NCBI GenBank assembly: GCA_963169155.1
Contig: CAUJGI010000218.1
Coordinates: 1-6,383, forward strand
Source of the DNA: Chloroflexota bacterium
Lineage (GTDB): Bacteria > Chloroflexota > Anaerolineae > Promineifilales > Promineifilaceae
DNA: 6,383 nucleotides
Direction: 5' to 3'
Part shown: in pieces, positions 1-5,582 of the stretch
Layout: each line of letters begins with the position of its first letter
Position numbering within the stretch: position 1 is the stretch's first letter
Notes under the pieces: model-generated
What the model was told of the DNA's origin: nothing
The model's database searches: none
Seen by the model: the letters and a program-made list of their open reading frames with translations, nothing else
Program-made: the position numbers and the translations under genes

Positions 1-214
1 AATTGCGTCCAAGTTGCTTATACCATTTAACAATTTACTCCAGCAATGCCCGCTTTTAGCAGCCGCGCCTGCCAAATCGCGCTTACTTGTGGCCAGGGGA
101 ATACGGCCGTACCCACACCCATGCCCCCGTTCCACACAAACAGGTTAGCCTGCCTTTGCTGGTTGTCGAGTCTGGTTCCATTTTAGGATATCCACTATTT
201 CTAACCCTGTGATC
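1..214. other. Noncoding stretch with no convincing gene
   Basis: Only short frames are seen. The most protein-like is on the minus strand, ending at a TAA at 27-29 and open for about 50 codons (to 179). It has no clear start codon with a ribosome binding site and no recognisable family, so it is not called. One ACGGCCGT palindrome lies at 103-110. No tRNA or known ncRNA is seen. Confidence 0.5.
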
Positions 215-251
215 AAAAAACCGGCCCCCGCATTTACGGGGCCCGGTTTTT
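215..251 (-). terminator. Probable rho-independent terminator downstream of the adhesin/small-protein genes
   Basis: Bases 216-230 pair with 237-251: 14 of 15 positions match, with one C-C mismatch at 225/242 and a six-base loop. The core is very GC-rich. On the minus strand the stem ends in six T (215-220), fitting termination of the adhesin-small protein transcript about 140 bases after the stop codon. The plus-strand side also ends in five T, so it could work in both directions. Confidence 0.75.
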
Positions 252-282
252 AAATTCTAATGATTTTTGCCCTTGCACTTTT

Positions 283-334
283 GTAATTGGCAAAAAGTTT
301 TTCAAAATAAATAAACGTGGAGTCTGCCAATTAC
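283..334. repeat. 10-bp inverted repeat in the 3' noncoding region
   Basis: GTAATTGGCA at 283-292 is perfectly complementary to TGCCAATTAC at 325-334, with a 32-base AT-rich spacer. It lies three bases from the neighbouring inverted repeat (338-392). The arms are short and the spacer long, so folding is uncertain. Confidence 0.45.
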
Positions 335-337
335 TTG

Positions 338-392
338 AGTAAACCGCACAAAATCTACATTTCTTTCTTTCGAAAACTTTGTGCGGTTTACT
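338..392. repeat. 15-bp perfect inverted repeat touching the stop codon of the small gene
   Basis: AGTAAACCGCACAAA at 338-352 is perfectly complementary to 378-392, with a 25-base loop. The outer end of the right arm abuts the TAA stop (393-395). On the minus strand the hairpin is followed by CTCAAG rather than a T run, so it is not a standard terminator. An mRNA 3' stabiliser, a protein-binding site or part of a composite terminator are possible. Confidence 0.7.
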
Positions 393-917
393 TTATGGCT
401 CTAGCATCATCTCTACTGTCAGCAGATCGCCGCCTTTGCTGGGCAGGTAAAACTGATCGCTGGTAGCCAGAATACGGCCGTCTTCCCGCACCAACACCTG
501 CCAGCGGTATGGCCCTGTGCCCAAATGTGCGTCGGCCAACCAGAGCTCCTTCATGCCCAGCCAATCTTCCATCTGCTGGATGCCATCAAGCGTGCCTTGC
601 CAGCCCTCAACGTCTTGCCAGGTGCCATGATCATCCAGCCACTGCACCTTGAGCCACAGATCTTCCTGCCAATGCAGGGTGTCCCAGGGCCAATCCTGGC
701 TGAAATGGGCGTGCAGATGCACCCGCGCCCCCTGCCCGTTGGGCTGCACCGCCTCGGTGGGGGTGGTGGTGGCGGGGTTTTCGCGCGGGGGCAGGTCGTA
801 CCCGTCGGCAGACGTGTCACGGGAGACTACTAAGAGCAGCCCCAGAGCCATAAAGCTAAACAGAGCAATTAAGTAGATAATGCCGATACGGCCGTTTTCA
901 AAGTTTCTATGTTTCAT
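393..917 (-). CDS. Trp-rich membrane-anchored protein of unknown function
   Basis: 174 residues from the ATG at 917, which has GGGAG eight bases upstream. The in-frame TTG at 923 is only two bases from that site and is disfavoured. Residues 11-31 (IGIIYLIALFSFMALGLLLVV) form a single membrane segment or uncleaved signal, preceded by the basic MKHRNFENGR, so the rest probably faces outside. A short Pro/Thr-rich linker follows (about 43-60, NPATTTPTEAV). Residues 64-174 look like a compact beta-strand domain with ten Trp: WLKVQWLDDHGTWQDVEGWQ (88-107), then GPYRWQVLVREDGR (135-148) and ATSDQFYLP (151-159). I do not recognise a named family, though similar W-rich strands with a 'GPYRW' element are familiar from Chloroflexota surface proteins. 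It lies 51 bp after the adhesin with no terminator between, so a shared mRNA and an accessory role in anchoring or displaying the adhesin are plausible but unproven. Confidence 0.78.
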   Translation of the reverse strand: MKHRNFENGRIGIIYLIALFSFMALGLLLVVSRDTSADGYDLPPRENPATTTPTEAVQPNGQGARVHLHAHFSQDWPWDTLHWQEDLWLKVQWLDDHGTWQDVEGWQGTLDGIQQMEDWLGMKELWLADAHLGTGPYRWQVLVREDGRILATSDQFYLPSKGGDLLTVEMMLEP

Positions 918-925
918 GTTCAAAG

Positions 926-930
926 CTCCC
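926..930 (-). promoter_or_regulatory. Ribosome binding site of the small anchored protein gene
   Basis: GGGAG (within GAGGGAG) on the minus strand, eight bases before the ATG at 917-915. It decides between that ATG and the TTG two codons upstream. It lies in the 51-bp gap after the adhesin stop. Confidence 0.65.
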
Positions 931-968
931 TCATCGTTGTGTTAGTTGACATAACTGTGCCAATCTTG

Positions 969-3900
969 TTAATTTGGTTCCGGGCGCAGCGGCAAAGCCA
1001 GCGGCCCTTGCCCCGCTCCACCCAACTGATCCAACGCCGGTTGGGCTGTGGGGGCTGTGGGCGCAACGGCCGTGTAGGCCGCACTTACATTGTTGTAGGC
1101 AGTGCCCAAAATCTCGTGGATTTCCAGCACGCCACCGTAGGTGGTGTTCAGGTGGGCCGAATCGACCTGGGCATAGACGGGCGTGCCTACCGGCAGCAGT
1201 CCAGAGAAGCTGCTGTTCACCGCTGAGTAGTACAGGTTGGGCGCGCCGAGGGCCGTGCTGTAGCGCAGCGTCAGCGATTCACCAGCGGGGATCGAGATGT
1301 TCACGCCCCACACAATGCCTTCATCGGCCACATCGGACCAGACCTCATTCTCATGCGTCGGCACCGGATCGGGATCGACGTAGAAATCGACCCAGAAGCC
1401 GCTGCTGGTGGCCATCGTGCCCTGGTTCTCAATCGTCACTTCTACCAGGGTGCTGCTGGCTGACACATTGGTCACCACCAGGTCTGGCGCGCTCACAAAG
1501 TTGTTGAGCGCCAGCGGCAGAAATATCTCATACATTCCCAACTGTACCGAAACAGTAGCCGTATCGCTGCCGCCATTGCCATCGCTGATGGTGTAGGTGA
1601 AGCTGTCGCTGCCGGTTTCATTGGTGTTGGGGGTGTAGGTAACGGTTGTGCCGTTGTGGGTAACCGAGCCTTTGCTGCCCTGGGTAACGGCCGTCACGGT
1701 CAGCGTATCATTTTCCGGATCGGTGTCGTTGGCCAGCACGGAGATGGTAACGGCCGTTTCTGGCGGGGTGGCTTTGGTGTCGTTTACCGCATTCGGCGCA
1801 TCATTCACCGGGTCAATGGTGACAACCACCAGGATTGAATCCGCTCCCCCGTGACCATCGCTAACCCGCACCCTGAAGCTGTCGATGCCAAAGTAGTTGG
1901 CCGGCGGCGTGTAGTTCACTGTTTTGGCGTTTCCGGTGCCGGTCACGGTGGCGACGCCGTAACCAGCCTGGGTCTGCAAGCTCCAGGTGAGCGTATCAGC
2001 ATCGTCGTCGGTGGCGTGCAGCGTCAGGCTAAACGGCGTGGGGCTGCCATCCTCATCCATCGTCACATCGGTGGAGATGCCCTCGGTAATAATCGGGGGG
2101 AAGTTGATGTTGTTAACAGTCACCTGCACAGTAGCTGTATCGGTGCCGGAACGGCCGTCGCTGATGGTGTAGGTGAACGTTTCTGTGCCGATAAATGTTG
2201 TGGCTGGGGTGTACGTCAGGCTGGTACCATTGTTAACCACGGTCCCGCCATTGTTGGTGGCGCCAACGGCCGTAATCGTCAATGTCTCACCGCTGTCCGG
2301 CAGGAAGGTATCGTTGTCCAGCGGGTAAAGCGTATTGTTGCTGCTTTTCTCATTGACGCTGGGGGTGTCATCATTGGCAGTTGGCGGGTCGTTAACCTCG
2401 TTGATGGTGACATTCACGGTAATGTCGTCGGTACCGCCCTTACCATCGCTTACCCGCACCACAAACGAATCGGTGCCATTCATGTTGGCATTGGGCACAT
2501 AATAGACATTTACTGACGTCCCTGTATTGCCGCCAGTGAAGCTGGCCGTGCCAATGTTACCCTGGTCGTACACGCTCCAGGTCAGGCTATCACCTGCATC
2601 ACTATCGGCAGCCGTCAGGTTCAGGGGGGTAGTCAGCGTGCTGCCATCTTCAGCCACCGAGATGGCCTGTGGGCTGAGCTGGTCAATAATGGGCGGATTA
2701 TTTAAGTTACGCACCGTTATGCTAACGGTGGCGGTGTCTGTCAGCAGGCCATCGCTAAGGGTGTAATCAAAGCTGTCTGTCCCATCAAAACCGGCCAGAG
2801 GGGTATACGAAATCGTATTGCCGCTGATGGTCGCCGTGCCGCCTTGGGTTGTGGGGCTGTCAACGGCCGTAATCGTCAACGTCGCCGCCGCATCGGGATC
2901 ATTGTCGTTACCCAGCACGGTTAGCGTGTTATTGCTGGAATTCTCGTCCAGGGTGAAGCCATCGTCCACGGCATTGGGTGCATCGTTCAAACCGCTCAGG
3001 GTGATAGTGACTGTTGCTGTGTCGTCGGCATCCCCGTCGGAGACAGTGTAGGTGAAACTATCTGCGGTGTTGTCCCCCGCATCCAGGGCTTGAATGGTAG
3101 CCGAGCCAGTTGGGTCATAGCTAAAACTGCCGTCGGCATTGACGGAAACGGCCGCTCCCATCGTGCTGGTTGCGTCAAAATCGGTAACGTTTAGGGCATC
3201 GTCTTCCGGGTCCGTATCGTTGTCAAGTACGCCATTTTCTGGAAGCGTCACATTAAGCACCGCATCTTCGCTGGTTGAGTAGGTGTCATTGGTAGCCGTG
3301 GGGGCATCATTGGCACCGGTAACGTCAATGGTCACCGTGGCAATATTGGAGTCGGCAGAACCGTCGTTGGCATGGTAGGTAAAGGAATCTGTGCCGTCAA
3401 ACTGGGCATCGGGCATATAGTCAAAAGTGCCGTCATCATTGAGCGTGACGGTTCCGTTGGCGGGTTGGGTGTCGAGTACGGCCGTTAACGTATCAGCCGG
3501 GTCTTCATCCTGATCGGTATCATTCGCCAGCACACCATTGGCCGCTAGCGTGACTTCTAAAAGGGTATCTTCCGCGGCGCTATAGGGTCCGTCAGCCACG
3601 GCAACCGGGGCGTCATTCACATCGTTAATTGTAATTTCAACGGGTGCCATGCCAAACAAACCACCATCACTGGCCAACACATAAATGGTGTACTGGGTGG
3701 TGCCCGACTCAAAATCAATCTGGCTCGTATCGACAATTCTGATTTCGCCATCATCGCTATCAATGGAAAAAGCAGTAATGGGGCCGGGGATAAGGCTATA
3801 AATGACACTGTCGCCCGGGTCATTGTCCGTGGCCGAAACAGCCCCCACCAAACTGGCATTGGGCAAATTTTCATCAATGTCAAATTCGTAATAGTCTTGA

Positions 3901-4337
3901 TCCATTTTGGGCGGATCGTTGACGTTGTTTACATTGATAACGACCTCTGTGGAAGTTGTACCATCTGTATTGGCTGCCTCAACGGTTAATGAAAATTGAG
4001 GGATCGTTTCAAAGTCGATCTGCGTCCCATCGAGAACGCGAATGTTACCGCTGTTATCAATAGTAAACGCCCCGCTGCCATTGCCTGCGGTGATGGCATA
4101 GCTAGTGGCCTCGGTAGCTACAACCTGCCCCACAACTGTTCCAGTCGAGCTGTTTTCCATCGCCGTAAATGGGCCGCTGACCGTAAATACCGGAGCAGCG
4201 GCAAAAACGATCACTGGCGCAAATAAAGTGGTTAGCAACAGCAATAAAACAATTTTGTGGGTTTTGAATGAATTGCGCTTAATAAAACTGGCCGATTGTT
4301 GACCAGATTTATGAGATACTCGCTTCAACTGCAACAT
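969..4337 (-). CDS. Secreted multi-repeat adhesin-like protein: cadherin-like, Ig/VCBS-type repeats and CARDB-like C-terminus
   Basis: 1122 residues from the ATG at 4337, chosen because AGGAAGG lies five bases upstream and a signal peptide follows. The frame is open for 45 more codons upstream, but those look like leader. Residues 1-46 are an export signal with a long basic n-region (1-28), hydrophobic IVLLLLLTTLFAPVIVF, and cleavage probably after VFA (44-46). Residues 48-241 form two cadherin-like repeats with DFE, ATDNDPGD and NDVNDAP motifs. Residues 244-934 hold seven Ig-like repeats of 90-110 residues (VCBS/tandem-95 style), marked by NDAP or NPP boundaries, DxDxD-type acidic loops that could bind calcium, GTDSFTY and SDG. 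At 938-947 is FLPLALNNF, then a CARDB-like domain (949-1088: PDLVVTNVSAS, VEVTIENQGT, FWVDFYVDPDPVP, IVWGVNISIPAGE) and a Pro/Ala/Thr-rich tail. There is no LPXTG motif, C-terminal membrane helix or visible enzyme domain. Adhesion, aggregation or matrix scaffolding is inferred from the architecture alone. It is probably cotranscribed with the small gene 51 bp downstream. Confidence 0.88.
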   Translation of the reverse strand: MLQLKRVSHKSGQQSASFIKRNSFKTHKIVLLLLLTTLFAPVIVFAAAPVFTVSGPFTAMENSSTGTVVGQVVATEATSYAITAGNGSGAFTIDNSGNIRVLDGTQIDFETIPQFSLTVEAANTDGTTSTEVVINVNNVNDPPKMDQDYYEFDIDENLPNASLVGAVSATDNDPGDSVIYSLIPGPITAFSIDSDDGEIRIVDTSQIDFESGTTQYTIYVLASDGGLFGMAPVEITINDVNDAPVAVADGPYSAAEDTLLEVTLAANGVLANDTDQDEDPADTLTAVLDTQPANGTVTLNDDGTFDYMPDAQFDGTDSFTYHANDGSADSNIATVTIDVTGANDAPTATNDTYSTSEDAVLNVTLPENGVLDNDTDPEDDALNVTDFDATSTMGAAVSVNADGSFSYDPTGSATIQALDAGDNTADSFTYTVSDGDADDTATVTITLSGLNDAPNAVDDGFTLDENSSNNTLTVLGNDNDPDAAATLTITAVDSPTTQGGTATISGNTISYTPLAGFDGTDSFDYTLSDGLLTDTATVSITVRNLNNPPIIDQLSPQAISVAEDGSTLTTPLNLTAADSDAGDSLTWSVYDQGNIGTASFTGGNTGTSVNVYYVPNANMNGTDSFVVRVSDGKGGTDDITVNVTINEVNDPPTANDDTPSVNEKSSNNTLYPLDNDTFLPDSGETLTITAVGATNNGGTVVNNGTSLTYTPATTFIGTETFTYTISDGRSGTDTATVQVTVNNINFPPIITEGISTDVTMDEDGSPTPFSLTLHATDDDADTLTWSLQTQAGYGVATVTGTGNAKTVNYTPPANYFGIDSFRVRVSDGHGGADSILVVVTIDPVNDAPNAVNDTKATPPETAVTISVLANDTDPENDTLTVTAVTQGSKGSVTHNGTTVTYTPNTNETGSDSFTYTISDGNGGSDTATVSVQLGMYEIFLPLALNNFVSAPDLVVTNVSASSTLVEVTIENQGTMATSSGFWVDFYVDPDPVPTHENEVWSDVADEGIVWGVNISIPAGESLTLRYSTALGAPNLYYSAVNSSFSGLLPVGTPVYAQVDSAHLNTTYGGVLEIHEILGTAYNNVSAAYTAVAPTAPTAQPALDQLGGAGQGPLALPLRPEPN
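1083..1493 (-). other. CARDB-like domain at the adhesin C-terminus
   Basis: Protein residues 949-1085. It opens PDLVVTNVSAS, continues VEVTIENQGT and FWVDFYVDPDPVPT, and has IVWGVN with SIPAGESLTLRYS, all typical of the bacterial adhesion-related CARDB fold as it occurs in secreted proteins. It lies directly after the FLPLALNNF segment (938-947). It may mediate binding at the cell surface. No catalytic residues are suggested. Confidence 0.65.
1536..3608 (-). repeat. Seven tandem Ig-like (VCBS/tandem-95 type) protein repeats
   Basis: Protein residues 244-934, with approximate boundaries at 244, 343, 451, 546, 649, 745, 845 and 934. The first two repeats carry AAEDTLLEVTL or SEDAVLNVTLPENG with NDTDxxED loops. 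The last five alternate two kinds. Repeats 3, 5 and 7 have a short LxxNDxDP loop followed by LT[IV]TAV. Repeats 4 and 6 begin PPII, contain EDGS and 'LTWS', and end F[RV]VRVSDG.GG. At DNA level copies share stretches such as the 20 bp at 1582-1601 and 2158-2177, and the 19 bp at 2264-2282 and 2861-2879. Most copies have otherwise diverged, so the array looks old rather than freshly duplicated. Confidence 0.78.
3615..4196 (-). other. Two cadherin-like repeats in the adhesin
   Basis: Protein residues 48-140 and 141-241. Each shows the cadherin-type order: an ENS or DEN motif near the start, 'VG.V.AT' in the next strand, F-[TS]-I-D with a following G-[NE]-I-R, a Q-I-D-F-E motif, and a closing acidic-Asn boundary (NNVNDPP, NDVNDAP). 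In characterised cadherins these residues coordinate calcium between adjacent repeats. The same role is inferred here. Confidence 0.7.
4200..4337 (-). other. Signal peptide of the adhesin
   Basis: Residues 1-46 have a basic n-region with Lys/Arg at 5, 6, 10, 20, 21, 25 and 28, a hydrophobic core at 29-45, and a likely signal peptidase I site after VFA. No lipobox cysteine is present, so a lipoprotein is unlikely. The n-region of about 28 residues is longer than usual, which leaves some chance of a later start, but no later ATG with a ribosome binding site is seen. Confidence 0.75.
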
Positions 4338-4342
4338 AAATG

Positions 4343-4349
4343 CCTTCCT
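4343..4349 (-). promoter_or_regulatory. Ribosome binding site of the adhesin gene
   Basis: AGGAAGG on the minus strand, five bases before the ATG at 4337-4335. This strong match fixes the start at 4337 rather than at upstream in-frame codons such as the ATG at 4400. The 4338-4517 stretch upstream is a leader of about 180 bases that carries one ACGGCCGT (4372-4379). I could not pick out a convincing -35/-10 pair in it. Confidence 0.75.
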
Positions 4350-4517
4350 AACTTTAATTTGATGAATGGAAACGGCCGTTTCGATGGAAATAATCTTCAT
4401 GCAGGCGCATCGGCAATATTGTTCAAGCCGTTCAGTTGTATTGTAGAAGGCGGTATTGGGACGGTATATCACATGTTGGTCATAGCTATTAAGTCCTAAA
4501 TCGCATAAATTTTGCGT

Positions 4518-4554
4518 AAAAAAAGACCCATCCAGTGAACTGGATGGGTCTTTT
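4518..4554 (-). terminator. Rho-independent terminator after the PHP gene
   Basis: A perfect 15-bp inverted repeat (4521-4535 paired with 4540-4554) closes a four-base loop at 4536-4539. On the minus strand the hairpin runs into seven consecutive T (4518-4524, read as A on the plus strand). It begins 29 bases after the stop codon of the PHP gene. It separates the enzyme genes from the surface-protein genes, so the adhesin probably has its own promoter. The plus-strand side also ends in four T, but no plus-strand gene is present to use it. Confidence 0.92.
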
Positions 4555-4582
4555 CAACCTTGTGTTCCTTTGGAAACGAAGG

Positions 4583-5518
4583 TTAACGGCTGGCTTCCGG
4601 CTGGAGCAGCCGCACCAGCAGCGTATCTAACTCCGCCTGCGACACCCCCGCCACGCCCAACGGCCGATCTACCCGATCGTGGCAGTCCGAGCCGCCGCCA
4701 GTAATCAGACCGTACTTTTTGGCCCACTCCGCCATCAGCTGCCGATGCTGCGGCGCATGACCCGGATATTCTACTTCCAGGCCATCCAGTCCCAGCAGAT
4801 CGTCGTCTAAAAATTCCGGCATGAGAATTTCCACTGTTTCGATGGGCGGCAGCACTTCGTTGTAGAGGCTTTGGCCGGGATAAGAACCCGCCGCCGGATG
4901 GGCAAAAATGCGCACCAGCTGCGGATATTTCTTCAGCAGCGGCGTTAGCTGTTTTGGATCGATGCCTGAGGGCACGTACGCCGGGCTGTCATTGCCGATG
5001 AGCAAGTTGACCTGCTCCTTATCCAGCCCATGATTTTCCTTCAGCGCGACGGCAAAGTGGCGGCGGGAAACGTTGGCCGCCAGAGCTTCAATTTCCGCAG
5101 CAGTCAACTCTTGTTGGAGCAGCGGCTGGCTGCCGTTGGGACCAAATTCGGCGTTAATCGCCGCCACGCGGGCGCGCACCAGGCCGCCGCCGCGCCCCTG
5201 GCTAAAAATCTCGGTGGCCGTCTGGCGAAAACCGTCGTCTTGCAGCAGGTTGTACGGGATGTAGAGCAGGTAGTGCAGGGTGCCGGTGAAATACGGCCGT
5301 CTAAACCGCAGCGACACCTCCACCCCCGGCACCACCCGAATGCCCAGCTTTTCACCGGCTGCCAGCGCCTCGTCCAGCCCGTTGAGTGTGTCGTGGTCGG
5401 TAACGCCAATCGCTTGCAGACCTAAATCCTGACCCGCCTGCACCAATTCGGTAGGGCTGTATTCGCCATCGGAGGCAGTTGTATGATTATGTAAATCCGC
5501 AACAAAGGAAAGTGACAT
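4583..5518 (-). CDS. PHP-domain metal-dependent phosphoesterase (YciV/RNase AM-like)
   Basis: A 311-residue cytoplasmic protein of the PHP superfamily (COG0613 type), close to the usual family length. All expected metal-ligand motifs are present in order: DLHNHTTASDG (H10, H12, D17), GVTDHDT (H42), PGVEVS (E67), LHYLLYI (H82), FAHPAAG (H207) and GGGSDCHD (D278, H280). The middle segment SRRHFAVAL (151-159) matches the conserved Arg-His-Phe region seen in this subgroup. Known for the family: trinuclear metal centres that cleave phosphoesters. Characterised relatives are a 5'-3' exoribonuclease (RNase AM) and a nucleoside 3',5'-bisphosphate phosphatase. Which substrate applies here cannot be told from sequence. 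The ATG start at 5518 has an AGGAG six bases upstream and begins directly at the first catalytic motif. The gene starts 64 bp after the MoeA-like stop with no strong terminator between, so cotranscription is possible, and it ends in a clear terminator. Confidence 0.88.
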   Translation of the reverse strand: MSLSFVADLHNHTTASDGEYSPTELVQAGQDLGLQAIGVTDHDTLNGLDEALAAGEKLGIRVVPGVEVSLRFRRPYFTGTLHYLLYIPYNLLQDDGFRQTATEIFSQGRGGGLVRARVAAINAEFGPNGSQPLLQQELTAAEIEALAANVSRRHFAVALKENHGLDKEQVNLLIGNDSPAYVPSGIDPKQLTPLLKKYPQLVRIFAHPAAGSYPGQSLYNEVLPPIETVEILMPEFLDDDLLGLDGLEVEYPGHAPQHRQLMAEWAKKYGLITGGGSDCHDRVDRPLGVAGVSQAELDTLLVRLLQPEASR

Positions 5519-5524
5519 CAGTAG

Positions 5525-5529
5525 CTCCT
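5525..5529 (-). promoter_or_regulatory. Ribosome binding site of the PHP gene
   Basis: AGGAG on the minus strand, six bases before the ATG at 5518-5516. It supports that start and therefore a protein beginning MSLSFVADLHNH. Confidence 0.7.
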
Positions 5530-5582
5530 GTAGTTTATAAATTTGCCGCTGCTATTGCAGCATAAAAAGCTGTCAGGGAGGC

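Noticed and set aside
27..179. Minus-strand open stretch of about 50 codons in the terminal noncoding region
   Set aside because: It reads somewhat like protein but has no start codon with a ribosome binding site and no recognised family. It could be a gene remnant, but the evidence is insufficient.
551..820. Minus-strand frame with a Pro run overlapping the small anchored protein
   Set aside because: It is a shifted reading of the same gene. The other frame has the membrane segment, the ribosome binding site and protein-like composition.
525..833. Plus-strand open frame with a Gly run, opposite the small anchored protein
   Set aside because: The Gly run is the antisense of the Pro/Thr-rich linker codons. 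There is no family and no supporting ribosome binding site.
946..974. TTGACA followed 17 bases later by TTAATT on the plus strand
   Set aside because: The -10 box matches only three of six positions and no plus-strand gene follows, so a chance match is likely.
1851..2516. Plus-strand open frame of 221 codons opposite the adhesin
   Set aside because: It mirrors the repetitive adhesin coding sequence, shows no recognisable domain, and the minus-strand frame has clear conserved repeat motifs throughout.
5548..5561. Small hairpin (5-bp stem, 4-base loop) between the MoeA-like and PHP genes
   Set aside because: The stem is too short and no T run follows on the minus strand, so it is not called a terminator.
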